DNA of 15,665 bases, taken from assembly GCA_001771235.1 (NCBI GenBank), contig METF01000118.1:2770-18434 (forward strand). Direction: 5' to 3'. The notes under the pieces were generated by a model. That model was not told the DNA's origin. It saw nothing but the letters and a program-made list of their open reading frames with translations, and searched no databases. Below, piece after piece: positions 1 to 6,697 of the stretch. Origin of the DNA: Candidatus Zhuqueibacterota bacterium RBG_16_48_16. Lineage in GTDB: Bacteria; Zhuqueibacterota; Zhuqueibacteria; Residuimicrobiales; Sediminimicrobiaceae. Within the stretch, counting starts at the first letter, position 1, and every line of letters starts with the position of its first letter. The position numbers and the translations under genes are program-made.

Positions 1-396
1 GACGGCGGAATCAGGCGCATTTGTTAAAATTTGCCATGTATAGTTGCCGAAATCCAGAGTCGGCGGAGGTGGCCAATTCCAGCGATCCTGAGGCGCCGGC
101 CAGGTTTTGTAGCCGCCGAAATTGTACCAGGGTGAATTATTACGCGGCGTATAGGTTTTGTCAAATTCCTGGGGATTAACGTAAATGGATGGGTGATCGC
201 CCAGGTCGTATTGCATAATCCTTGCACCGATGGCAGGAACCGTCGCCACCGTGATCAGCCCGTTCTTTTGAACGAGAACCTCCCAGCCCCAGTTTTGATA
301 GCTCGAGATGGATTCGACACTCGCGTCTTGGACCTGCGCGCGCGATGGCTGGATAATAAGACAGATAACACTCGCCACAGCCCAAATTCGTTTCAT
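1..396 (-). CDS. Secreted DUF4380-like protein, 5' part only (132 codons in window)
   Basis: An open frame runs from an ATG at 396 on the minus strand to the window edge without a stop, so this is the N-terminal part of a longer protein. The first 21 residues look like a Sec signal peptide: MKR, a hydrophobic stretch (IWAVASVICLII), then a small-residue site SRA before Q. The mature part has a motif around VPAIGARIMQYDLG, then NFGGYKTWPAPQ, a W-rich stretch and WPPPPTLDFG. This order (a glycine/arginine-rich beta motif, GG.K.WPAPQ, then PPP.LD) matches my memory of DUF4380-family proteins, which are thought to have an aldose-epimerase-like galactose-mutarotase fold. The start is supported by GGGAG seven bases upstream. 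It diverges from the transporter operon across a long intergenic region. No catalytic role can be assigned from this fragment. Signal peptide and coding frame are clear; the family name is less sure. Confidence 0.72.
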   Translation of the reverse strand, partial: MKRIWAVASVICLIIQPSRAQVQDASVESISSYQNWGWEVLVQKNGLITVATVPAIGARIMQYDLGDHPSIYVNPQEFDKTYTPRNNSPWYNFGGYKTWPAPQDRWNWPPPPTLDFGNYTWQILTNAPDSAV

Positions 397-544
397 CGTA
401 TCTCCCTTTGTTTTTATCCGTTCCGTTTTATGACCTTTCAAAATTACCATAATTTGCCAATTAATGCAAGCAGGTTCTCAAGCAATCAGTAAAACCTTAC
501 TGACGGGTGGGGCGATGTCTGCAAGTGATTTAAATATTCTCATA

Positions 545-695
545 TTAATACTACAGCGAAAGTTTACGTATATCGAAAGATTTTATGCTTGAAATTTTAT
601 GGCAGAATAATTATTGGCAGGATAATTGTGCCTTGAAAGAGCAGAAAAATAGTGCTGCCCACTATTTATAGATAGAAGTTTCGTTGTAGTCTTAA
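545..695. repeat. MITE-like inverted-repeat element, copy 1 of 3
   Basis: The left end TTAATACTACAGCGAAAG (545-562) matches the reverse complement of the right end (678-695, TTAAGACTACAACGAAAC) at 15 of 18 positions. The same terminal core, CTACAACGAAA, bounds two other intergenic stretches of nearly equal length in this window. The inside of this copy differs from the other two: it is AT-rich, lacks the CATTCTGA-type inner repeat, and has a short direct repeat (GGCAGAATAATTA / GGCAGGATAATTG near 601-628). No coding capacity. It lies in a divergent promoter region, so it could affect expression of either neighbour. Confidence 0.7.
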
Positions 696-1076
696 TTACC
701 TATTTTTGTTTTAAAAACCTTAGTAGCATCCAACATTTAGTAAGACCCTACCTTATTATCTTATTTGATGAGAATGAGGTAATAAGGTTAAAATATGTGA
801 TGACAATTTTTCTACTAAGGTCAAAAAACAAACAATAATGGTTTTCCTTTTCTTGGACAACAACTGAAGTGTAACGATTCCTTTCGTTTATTTTGTGTGT
901 TTCGTGGGCTGAAGAGTCACACTGTGATCATGTTACGCAGGTTCTTATTTGGCATAATGTACGCTGGCATATTCCTTGCCTTCAATGCGATACCTACATA
1001 GAAGCTCAAAATGTCCCATCTTTGAGCGGAAAACTGTTGCCCGGATGGGATAGTATGTTTACTCCGGTGGACAAAG

Positions 1077-1089
1077 GGTGAACTTCACC
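1077..1089. promoter_or_regulatory. 13-base palindrome upstream of the transporter operon
   Basis: GGTGAACTTCACC is a perfect palindrome around a central C, located about 62 bases upstream of the first ATPase start. Its position would suit an operator or part of a leader hairpin. There is no second copy nearby and no regulator gene in the window, so this is only a candidate. Confidence 0.2.
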
Positions 1090-1151
1090 TTTCCGACTGG
1101 AAAAGCATGCAACAAGTCCCATAATACTTGATCGAGCAAGGTGAAATATTC

Positions 1152-2015
1152 ATGCAGGATCAATTGCTTGTGGTGAAAAATTTATCGGTTTCCTATCAAT
1201 CGAATAAGCCTGTGGAGGCTTTGAAGGATGTCACTTTTTCTTTAAAGCGCGGCGAAATTATGGCCGTTCTCGGAGAATCGGGTTCGGGCAAATCGACCCT
1301 GGCCTATTCGATCATGCAATTACACCAACATAATGATCGGGTTCATACCGAAGGATATCTAGCATTTGAAGGCAAGGAGCTGTTTCCGCATCCTGTATGC
1401 CGTTTAAGCCGGGTTCGTGGAAAACAAATCGGATTTATCTTCCAGGATCCTCTATTGGCTCTCAATCCGGTATTCACCGTCGGCAACCAGCTTTCGGAGA
1501 TGTTATGCTTTCACTATAAGATGTCGCAAAAGAGAGCGAAACACCGTGTGTTGGAGCTTCTGGAGAAACTCGATTTGAAACCGCCGGAAAGGATTTATAA
1601 ATCATATCCGCATGAATTGAGCGGCGGAATGAGACAACGGGTGATGATCGCTCTCGCAGTGGCGCTCGAGCCCAGGCTTATCATTGCCGACGAGCCGACT
1701 TTTGCATTGGATGCTTCATTACGTTTTGAGATCATTTCGCTCATGATAGATATGTGCACCTCCAGGAACAGCGCCATGCTGCTTATAACTCATGACATCA
1801 ACATAGCTGCCAACTTTGCACATTCATTACTGGTTCTTCATCACGGCCAGGTCGTGGAAGCCGGGGCTGTAGAGGATGTTCTCGATGAGCCGAACAGCCG
1901 CTATACCCAATCACTCATCAGCCTCTTTAAGGCTGAACAGGACTTTATGGCCGATCGATTTGTTTCGTCCACAGCCGACAGAAATGGATGTGTGCTGGCA
2001 ACGCCTGCGAATTAG
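1152..2015 (+). CDS. Opp/Dpp-type ABC importer ATPase 1 (OppD/DppD-like)
   Basis: This 287-residue cytoplasmic ATPase should power import of oligopeptides or a related small solute together with the next three genes. Visible motifs: Walker A GESGSGKST (41-49), Q-loop FQDPLLALNP with Q98, signature LSGGMRQR (156-163), Walker B LIIADEPTFALD (D180, E181) and switch His214 in LITHD. FQDP..ALNP and PHELSGGMRQR are typical of the OppD/DppD branch. I place the start at ATG 1152, preceded by AAGGTG with eight bases between; a TTG at 1128 in the same frame has no ribosome binding site. After residue 240 there is a short ENP..YT-like stretch (DEPNSRYTQSLI) but no cysteine-containing C-terminal oligo_HPY extension. 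At 287 residues it is shorter than the usual 320-340. First gene of the operon; the next starts 65 bases after its stop. Substrate unknown. Confidence 0.95.
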   Translation: MQDQLLVVKNLSVSYQSNKPVEALKDVTFSLKRGEIMAVLGESGSGKSTLAYSIMQLHQHNDRVHTEGYLAFEGKELFPHPVCRLSRVRGKQIGFIFQDPLLALNPVFTVGNQLSEMLCFHYKMSQKRAKHRVLELLEKLDLKPPERIYKSYPHELSGGMRQRVMIALAVALEPRLIIADEPTFALDASLRFEIISLMIDMCTSRNSAMLLITHDINIAANFAHSLLVLHHGQVVEAGAVEDVLDEPNSRYTQSLISLFKAEQDFMADRFVSSTADRNGCVLATPAN

Positions 2016-2080
2016 CGTTCTTCACCAGATCCTATTTGGCCTGGATCATTCATGCGCCACAAAGAAACCAGGATTACAAT

Positions 2081-2875
2081 ATGAAGAAAAGAAAAGAAGT
2101 CGTTCGGTTTACGAATGTCACCAAAATATTTTTGCCAAAATCGCTGGCCATTCTTCGGGCGAAGCCAATTACGGCTTTGGATCGGGTTACTTTATCGCTC
2201 TATGAAAATCAGGTCTATGCCCTGGTGGGCAGCTCCGGTTCCGGCAAAAGCACGCTTTGCCGTCTGCTGCTCGGCTTGATCGGCCCGGATGGAGGTGGAA
2301 TTGAGGTGTTTGGCCAGTCGCTGGCCGAGGTGTTAAAACAAAATGAACGGTGGTATCGAAAACAGTGCCAGGCTATTTTTCAGGACCCAACCGCCTCGCT
2401 CAGTCCAAGGATGAAGGTGCGGGAGCTGCTTGAGGAACCGCTGATGCTCACGGAAGAAAAATTAGAGCTTCGGGAAAAGGAAGAAATTATAGTTGCATTC
2501 CTACAGCGAGTGGGTTTGCCGGAGAATTTTCTCGATCGTTATCCGCATCAGCTCAGCGGCGGAGAAGCGCAAAGAGTGTGCATCGCCCGCGCATTGATTC
2601 GTCTGCCCAAATTATTGATCTGCGATGAGCCCACCTCAAAACTGGATAGTACGCGAGAACAGGAGATCGTCGACCTGATTCTAGAGCTGAAAAACTCCAT
2701 AGGTTTGACAGTTTTGTTCATCACCCATAAAATCTCATTGGTTCGACAAATGGCGGATGCAATCGGCATTTTGAGCAAAGGAAAGCTGATCACAGTCGCG
2801 ATGAAGGACCTGGAAAGCAGCCTTTCGTCCGACCATGCTTTTTCAAACCTGTCCGGACAGGCGGTGGCTTGTTGA
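2081..2875 (+). CDS. Opp/Dpp-type ABC importer ATPase 2 (OppF/DppF-like)
   Basis: This 264-residue ATPase is the partner of the preceding one; Opp/Dpp importers normally use two different ATPases. Motifs: Walker A VGSSGSGKST (49-58), Q-loop FQDPTASLSPR with Q101, signature LSGGEAQR (158-165), Walker B LLICDEPTSKLD (D182, E183) and His216 in FITHK. LSPR after the Q-loop and a short C-terminus fit the OppF/DppF side. The H-loop is followed by Lys where Asp is usual, but the histidine itself is kept. I choose ATG 2081, which has AGGA seven bases upstream. An ATG at 1988 in the same frame would overlap the first ATPase gene and add 31 residues unlike any ABC N-terminus. The stop codon overlaps the start of the permease gene, so translation is probably coupled. 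Confidence 0.94.
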   Translation: MKKRKEVVRFTNVTKIFLPKSLAILRAKPITALDRVTLSLYENQVYALVGSSGSGKSTLCRLLLGLIGPDGGGIEVFGQSLAEVLKQNERWYRKQCQAIFQDPTASLSPRMKVRELLEEPLMLTEEKLELREKEEIIVAFLQRVGLPENFLDRYPHQLSGGEAQRVCIARALIRLPKLLICDEPTSKLDSTREQEIVDLILELKNSIGLTVLFITHKISLVRQMADAIGILSKGKLITVAMKDLESSLSSDHAFSNLSGQAVAC

Positions 2876-3837
2876 ATTATTTTATCAAAAAGCTCCTTTC
2901 CGGGATTCTGCTGGTGATCGGCGTGTCCGTGGTGACGTTTTATATATTAAGGCTCGGTCCCGGCAACCCGGCGGCAGCGGCTTTTGATCCCAATTCCACC
3001 CGGCACGACGTGTCGCAGGTGAATCACCTGTACGGTTTGGACAAGCCGCTGCTGGCGCAATTCGGCGAATGGATGAAAAATATTTTTCGCGGCCATTGGG
3101 GCTATTCCTACGCCAGCCATCGAAAAGTAGCGGAGATTATAAGAGAGACATTGCCAAACACCTTGATCCTGACCGCATCGGTTCTGTTCGTGCAGGTTGT
3201 CTTTGGCACCTGGCTCGGCCTGGTTCAGGTTTCCAAAACCAATTCACTTTTTGACAAATCCATCAATTGGCTGACCCTGGCGCTGTACGGCCTGCCCGTT
3301 TTTTGGCTGGCCCTGGTTTTTATTTTAATTTTTTCCCATAAACTGGGCTGGCTGCCGTCGTCGCAAATAGTTTCGTTTTATTATAAGGACTTGTCCTGGC
3401 TCGGACGGATAATGGATCGACTACGGCATCTGGCATTGCCGCTGCTGTCCATGAGTCTTGTTTCCATAGCCGTCATGGCGCGATATGTCAAGGCAAGCCT
3501 GAAAGAGATCATGCAACAGGATTTTATCGTTGCGGCGCGGGCGCGCGGATTATCGGAAAGGAGGATACTGTACAAGCATGCGTTGAGAAATGTCCTGATA
3601 CCGGTGGCAACACTTACAGGACAATATTTTCCGGCGTTGGTCGGCAGCTCTGTCGTTATCGAGCTGGTCTATTCCTGGCCCGGCATGGGCCGGCTGATCG
3701 TGCTCTCCACCTTTGCCCGTGATTATCCTGTCATCATTGCCTGTACCTTTGTCATGTCCGTTTTTGTGGTTATGGGAAACCTGTTTGCCGATTTTCTTGT
3801 CGCCTGTATCGATCCCCGGATTCGGCTTGAAGCATAA
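2872..3837 (+). CDS. Opp/Dpp-type ABC importer permease (DppB-like)
   Basis: This 321-residue inner-membrane protein is the first of two permeases. The N-terminal motif YFIKKLLSGILLVIGVSVVTF, then LRLGPGNPA, is the classic DppB/OppB opening: an anchor helix followed by the periplasmic P.GNP stretch. Then come LYGLDKPLLAQFG, several hydrophobic helices, a cytoplasmic coupling loop DFIVAARARGLSERRIL with HALRNVLIP (the EAA motif, about residues 217-245), and the end DPRIR. The start is a TTG: TTG 2872 forms a TTGA overlap with the upstream stop and sits seven bases after AGGCGG. TTG 2869 is one codon upstream and equally in frame, so the start is uncertain by one residue. Length and topology are normal for the family. 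Confidence 0.94.
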   Translation: MNYFIKKLLSGILLVIGVSVVTFYILRLGPGNPAAAAFDPNSTRHDVSQVNHLYGLDKPLLAQFGEWMKNIFRGHWGYSYASHRKVAEIIRETLPNTLILTASVLFVQVVFGTWLGLVQVSKTNSLFDKSINWLTLALYGLPVFWLALVFILIFSHKLGWLPSSQIVSFYYKDLSWLGRIMDRLRHLALPLLSMSLVSIAVMARYVKASLKEIMQQDFIVAARARGLSERRILYKHALRNVLIPVATLTGQYFPALVGSSVVIELVYSWPGMGRLIVLSTFARDYPVIIACTFVMSVFVVMGNLFADFLVACIDPRIRLEA

Positions 3838-3847
3838 AGAGATAGAA

Positions 3848-4660
3848 ATGAATTCGATCAAAAAAAATATGAAACTCACCATTCCGGCTTTTCTCCTGAT
3901 CTTTGTGTCGATATGCGTCATTTTTATGCCGATGCTGTTGCCGGAAAAACCTTCCGACCAATCGCTCGATGAAGCTTATCAAAGCCCTTCAAAAATGCAC
4001 TTTTTCGGAACGGACAAGTTCGGCAGGGACCTTTTTATTCGCTTTCTGCATGGCGGGCGAATTTCATTGTCCGTCGGTCTTTTATCCGTGCTGTTCGCTT
4101 TAGCGATCGGTGTGCCGTTCGGACTCTTATCCGGCTACAAGGGAGGTTTTGTCGATACCACCATGAGCTGGATACTCAACCTGTTCATGGCCTTTCCCCA
4201 GTTTTTTCTGCTGCTGGCGATTGTGGCGATCTTTGAGCCAAACTCGGTGTGGTGGATCGTCATTGTCATCGGCGCACTGAGCTGGATGGATATCGCGCGA
4301 ATCGTCCGGAATGAAACGTTATCTCTTAAAGAACGTGAGTTTATTTCCGCCTGCCGGATCGTCGGCCTTTCGAAGAAACGCATTCTGTTTCGCCATGTAT
4401 TGCCCAATCTTGCCGTGCCGATCCTGGTCTATGCAACGCTGATGGTCGGCAACGTGATTTTGATCGAATCGTCCCTGAGTTTTATCGGACTGGGCGTACA
4501 ACCGCCGACGCCGAGCTGGGGCAACATCATCAACGAAGGCCGTGACGTTCTGCTGAGCGGCTGGTGGATCAGCGCCTTTCCCGGCCTGGCCATCGTCGCA
4601 ACAGTGCTCGCCGTAAATATTTTCGGCGAAGAGATGCAGCGGATGAATGTCATAAGGTGA
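3848..4660 (+). CDS. Opp/Dpp-type ABC importer permease (DppC-like)
   Basis: This 270-residue inner-membrane protein is the second permease. The diagnostic DppC stretch HFFGTDKFGRDLFIRFLHGG followed by RISLSVGLLS is at 51-80; the EAA coupling loop EFISACRIVGLSKKRIL followed by HVLPNLAVPI is at about 164-192; SSLSFIGLGVQPPTPSWG is at 208-225. The start is ATG 3848, ten bases after the DppB stop; a longer frame from 3713 would run inside dppB. The ribosome binding site is weak (AAGAGA). The C-terminus reads GEEMQRMNVIR, whereas DppC proteins usually end in a G..LRD.LDPRL-like stretch, so the last residues may have drifted. The operon is interrupted after this gene by a repeat-rich gap before the binding protein. 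Confidence 0.94.
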   Translation: MNSIKKNMKLTIPAFLLIFVSICVIFMPMLLPEKPSDQSLDEAYQSPSKMHFFGTDKFGRDLFIRFLHGGRISLSVGLLSVLFALAIGVPFGLLSGYKGGFVDTTMSWILNLFMAFPQFFLLLAIVAIFEPNSVWWIVIVIGALSWMDIARIVRNETLSLKEREFISACRIVGLSKKRILFRHVLPNLAVPILVYATLMVGNVILIESSLSFIGLGVQPPTPSWGNIINEGRDVLLSGWWISAFPGLAIVATVLAVNIFGEEMQRMNVIR

Positions 4661-4742
4661 GGGAGAGGATTGAATCGATGTGTGCAAACAAAAAAAGATT
4701 TTTGAGAGAAATGCCCATACTAGACGAGCCGGAACAAAGATG

Positions 4743-4782
4743 GAACACGGATTTGACGGATGAAACGGATAGGACGGATTTT
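4743..4782 (+). repeat. ACGGAT-rich repeat, left arm
   Basis: The stretch begins GAACACGGAT and continues as irregular units of about ten bases ending in ACGGAT (TTGACGGAT, GAAACGGAT, AGGACGGAT). An inverted relative lies at 5032-5073. Repeats of this kind (GAACACGGATT...ACGGATT) are familiar from intergenic regions of many bacterial genomes; their function is not established as far as I know. Confidence 0.65.
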
Positions 4783-4794
4783 TATAGGAAGGAA

Positions 4795-4953
4795 TTAATA
4801 CTACAACGACACTTTGTCATTCTGAGGAGCGAAGCGACGAAGAATCTCTGATTTCAGGCCTCAATTCGATATGACGAACGAGATTCTTCGCTCTCCCGCA
4901 AGGCGGGATCGCTCAGAATGACAAGTTCTGAGAATTTGTCGTTGTAGTATTAA
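4795..4953. repeat. MITE-like inverted-repeat element, copy 2 of 3
   Basis: The ends TTAATACTACAACGACA (4795-4811) and TGTCGTTGTAGTATTAA (4937-4953) are perfect 17-base inverted repeats. Nested inside are a second inverted pair, TGTCATTCTGA (4814-4824) against TCAGAATGACA (4913-4923 region), and a third, GAAGAATCTC against GAGATTCTTC, with a small CCCGC/GCGGG hairpin. The whole 159 bases can fold as one long hairpin. The CATTCTGAG.GAAGCGA.GAATCT core is a widespread bacterial intergenic repeat. The folded transcript could act as a terminator or stability barrier between the permease and binding-protein genes, which is inference. No transposase is present, so if mobile it is non-autonomous. 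Confidence 0.85.
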
Positions 4954-5031
4954 CCCATTTATTTTTTAATTTTGGCAAAGAACCAGATTATGAGCGAAAG
5001 ATTTTTCACAATCGGCTTAAAACGAGAGTTT

Positions 5032-5073
5032 CAATCCGTTTTGATCCGTCCAATCTGTTGGATCCGTGTTCAA
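5032..5073 (-). repeat. ACGGAT-rich repeat, right arm (inverted)
   Basis: Read on the minus strand this begins TTGAACACGGATCC and continues with GGACGGAT and AAACGGAT units, the same kind of sequence as 4743-4782 in opposite orientation. Together the two arms bracket the MITE-like element and end about 20 bases before the binding-protein start. Confidence 0.6.
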
Positions 5074-5093
5074 TTATTTGATCAGGAATTAAC

Positions 5094-6683
5094 ATGACTA
5101 TCAATGCGCGCAGAAATATGCTCTATTGGAGCTTGATCGGCCTGGCCGCTTTTACGATATTTTCCTGTGGAGCCAGGATCGACAAGAGCCACATCCTGGT
5201 GATCGGCATTACCGGGGACACCGATTCGATCAACCCGATCCTGACCAGGTCGCTTTTTGGCAACGAGTTATCCCAGATGTTGTTTCTCAACCTGATGGAA
5301 GAGCAGCCCGATTTCATCACCTTCGAGCCGGAGCTGGCAAAAAGCTGGGAAGTCAGCCCGGATAGAAAGGCATACACTTTTCATTTGCGCACCGATGTCT
5401 ATTGGACGGACAGCACGAAGGTCACTGCGGATGACGTTCTTTTTACTTTTCAACTGCAAAAGAATAAGGACATCGGCTGGTCAGGAAGCAGCTCAAAGGA
5501 CCATATCGCCGACGTTAGAAAACGGGACGACTCGACCGTGGTGTTCATTTTCGACCGGGTCTATTTGGATCAATTGATGGATATAAACGAAGGCGTTATT
5601 CTGCCGGCGCATATTCTGAATCACCTGGCGCCTGAAGAAATCAAGTCAGCGCCGTTCAGCCTGATGCCGGTGACTGACGGCCCCTACAGATTAAAGTCCT
5701 GGATGCCGAACCAGTACATCGAGCTTGAAGCGAATGACCTGTTCTATGATGCATCGTTGCCGAATATAAAAAGCATTGTCTTTAAAATAGTGCCCGATAA
5801 ATACCAGTTGCTCAACCAGCTCAAGACCGGCGAAGTCCACTTTGTCGAGGGCGTTCCTGCGAAAGAGATTTCCTCCGGTGAAGATGACTATAGCGGCATC
5901 GTTTTTCAACACTTTCCTTACCTGCAATACGTGCAAATATTCTGGAATATGAAAAAGCCGTTATTTCAGGATGTGCGTATCAGGAAAGCAATGACCCTGG
6001 CCATCGACCGCCAGGCATTGGTCAATTTTCTGCTTACAGGTTACGGCAAGGTTTGCCGCGGGCCGATTCACCCGCAGCTCTGGGCTTATAATCCGAATTT
6101 GGAGGATGTCCCCTACAATCCTGAAAAGGCAAAGATGCTTCTAAAAGAGTGCGGCTTTCAGGACAATGATCAAGATGGTTTCCTTGAAAAAGACGGGCAA
6201 GAGATTTCCTTCACCTTGATGACCAACATCGGCAGTGAAACTAAGGAAGATGCCCAGGTGATGATCCAGGAGATGCTGAAAAAAATCGGCGTCAGGGTGG
6301 TCATTCAGCGGTTTGAATGGTCGGTTTTCGTGGACCGGGTTGTGGCAAGGGATTTCGACGCCGTTCTGATGAGCATGATGTCCGCCACCAAAGTCGACCT
6401 GTTCCCGGCGTGGCATTCGTCCATGTCCGGGCCGGAGGGATTCAATCTCTCCTGCTACGCAAATGCCGAGGTCGACAGGCTGCTGGAAACGGCGCGGGCA
6501 CTGGCGGACCAGGATGAAGCAAAAAATCTGTGGTACCACTTTCAGGATATCATCAGCCGGGATGTGCCCGGCACATTTCTGTGGGTGCCGGAGCGAGTCG
6601 TCGGTCTTGATAAAAGAATCAAAAACGTCCGGTTTTCACCTGCCTCTGCCTATTTCAATTTACCGGAGTGGTCTTTCGAGTAA
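5094..6683 (+). CDS. ABC importer solute-binding lipoprotein, SBP_bac_5 family (DppA/OppA-like)
   Basis: This 529-residue extracytoplasmic protein captures the substrate for the importer upstream. The N-terminus has a lipoprotein signal: RR, a hydrophobic helix, then IFSC with the acylated Cys at 25. Family landmarks follow in order: DTDSINPIL (42-50), LAKSWEVSPDRKAYTFHLR (81-99), VTADDVLFTF (110-119), a DGPYRLKSW stretch (195-203), the region FQDVRIRKAMTLAIDR (291-306), and YNPEKAKMLLKECGF followed by a DNDQDGFLEKDG loop. The start ATG 5094 has AGGA about seven bases upstream. It is the fifth importer gene but is separated by a repeat-filled gap, so it may have its own promoter. The Ser/Thr kinase gene begins 14 bases after its stop, so the two are surely cotranscribed. 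The family binds peptides, nickel, heme or oligosaccharides; sequence alone does not tell which. Confidence 0.95.
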   Translation: MTINARRNMLYWSLIGLAAFTIFSCGARIDKSHILVIGITGDTDSINPILTRSLFGNELSQMLFLNLMEEQPDFITFEPELAKSWEVSPDRKAYTFHLRTDVYWTDSTKVTADDVLFTFQLQKNKDIGWSGSSSKDHIADVRKRDDSTVVFIFDRVYLDQLMDINEGVILPAHILNHLAPEEIKSAPFSLMPVTDGPYRLKSWMPNQYIELEANDLFYDASLPNIKSIVFKIVPDKYQLLNQLKTGEVHFVEGVPAKEISSGEDDYSGIVFQHFPYLQYVQIFWNMKKPLFQDVRIRKAMTLAIDRQALVNFLLTGYGKVCRGPIHPQLWAYNPNLEDVPYNPEKAKMLLKECGFQDNDQDGFLEKDGQEISFTLMTNIGSETKEDAQVMIQEMLKKIGVRVVIQRFEWSVFVDRVVARDFDAVLMSMMSATKVDLFPAWHSSMSGPEGFNLSCYANAEVDRLLETARALADQDEAKNLWYHFQDIISRDVPGTFLWVPERVVGLDKRIKNVRFSPASAYFNLPEWSFE

Positions 6684-6697
6684 TCGGGAAAAAAATT

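Larger units (their letters stand above)
397..1151. other. Long divergent intergenic region without a supported gene
   Basis: This stretch separates the DUF4380-like gene (minus) from the transporter operon (plus). It holds the inverted-repeat element at 545-695. Outside that I see only AT-rich DNA and short palindromes: TCACACTGTGA near 916-926 and GGTGAACTTCACC at 1077-1089, the latter about 60 bases before the first transporter ATPase start. A 62-codon frame starting at TTG 893 has no ribosome binding site and no recognisable motif. Promoters for both divergent genes must lie here, but I could not pick a convincing -35/-10 pair. Confidence 0.6.
4661..5093. other. Repeat-filled intergenic gap inside the transporter cluster
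   Basis: No supported gene. From outside in, this 433-base gap holds an ACGGAT-rich repeat (4743-4782), the second MITE-like element (4795-4953), about 80 bases of unremarkable DNA, and an ACGGAT-rich repeat in the opposite orientation (5032-5073). A 57-codon frame from ATG 4678 (behind GGGAGAGG) runs straight through both repeat types and ends inside the element, so it is most likely a translated repeat. The gap separates the permeases from the binding protein, which elsewhere is usually placed directly next to them. Confidence 0.75.

Noticed and set aside
893..1081. 62-codon frame starting at TTG
   Set aside because: No ribosome binding site, rare start codon, no recognisable motif, and it ends just before the transporter operon; looks like chance.
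4678..4851. 57-codon frame after the DppC-like gene, with a possible GGGAGAGG site upstream
   Set aside because: Its sequence is the translation of the ACGGAT repeat followed by the CATTCTGAG repeat; such frames are common false gene calls.
4795..4953. Insertion sequence with a transposase
   Set aside because: The element is only 159 bases with no coding capacity; at most a non-autonomous relative.
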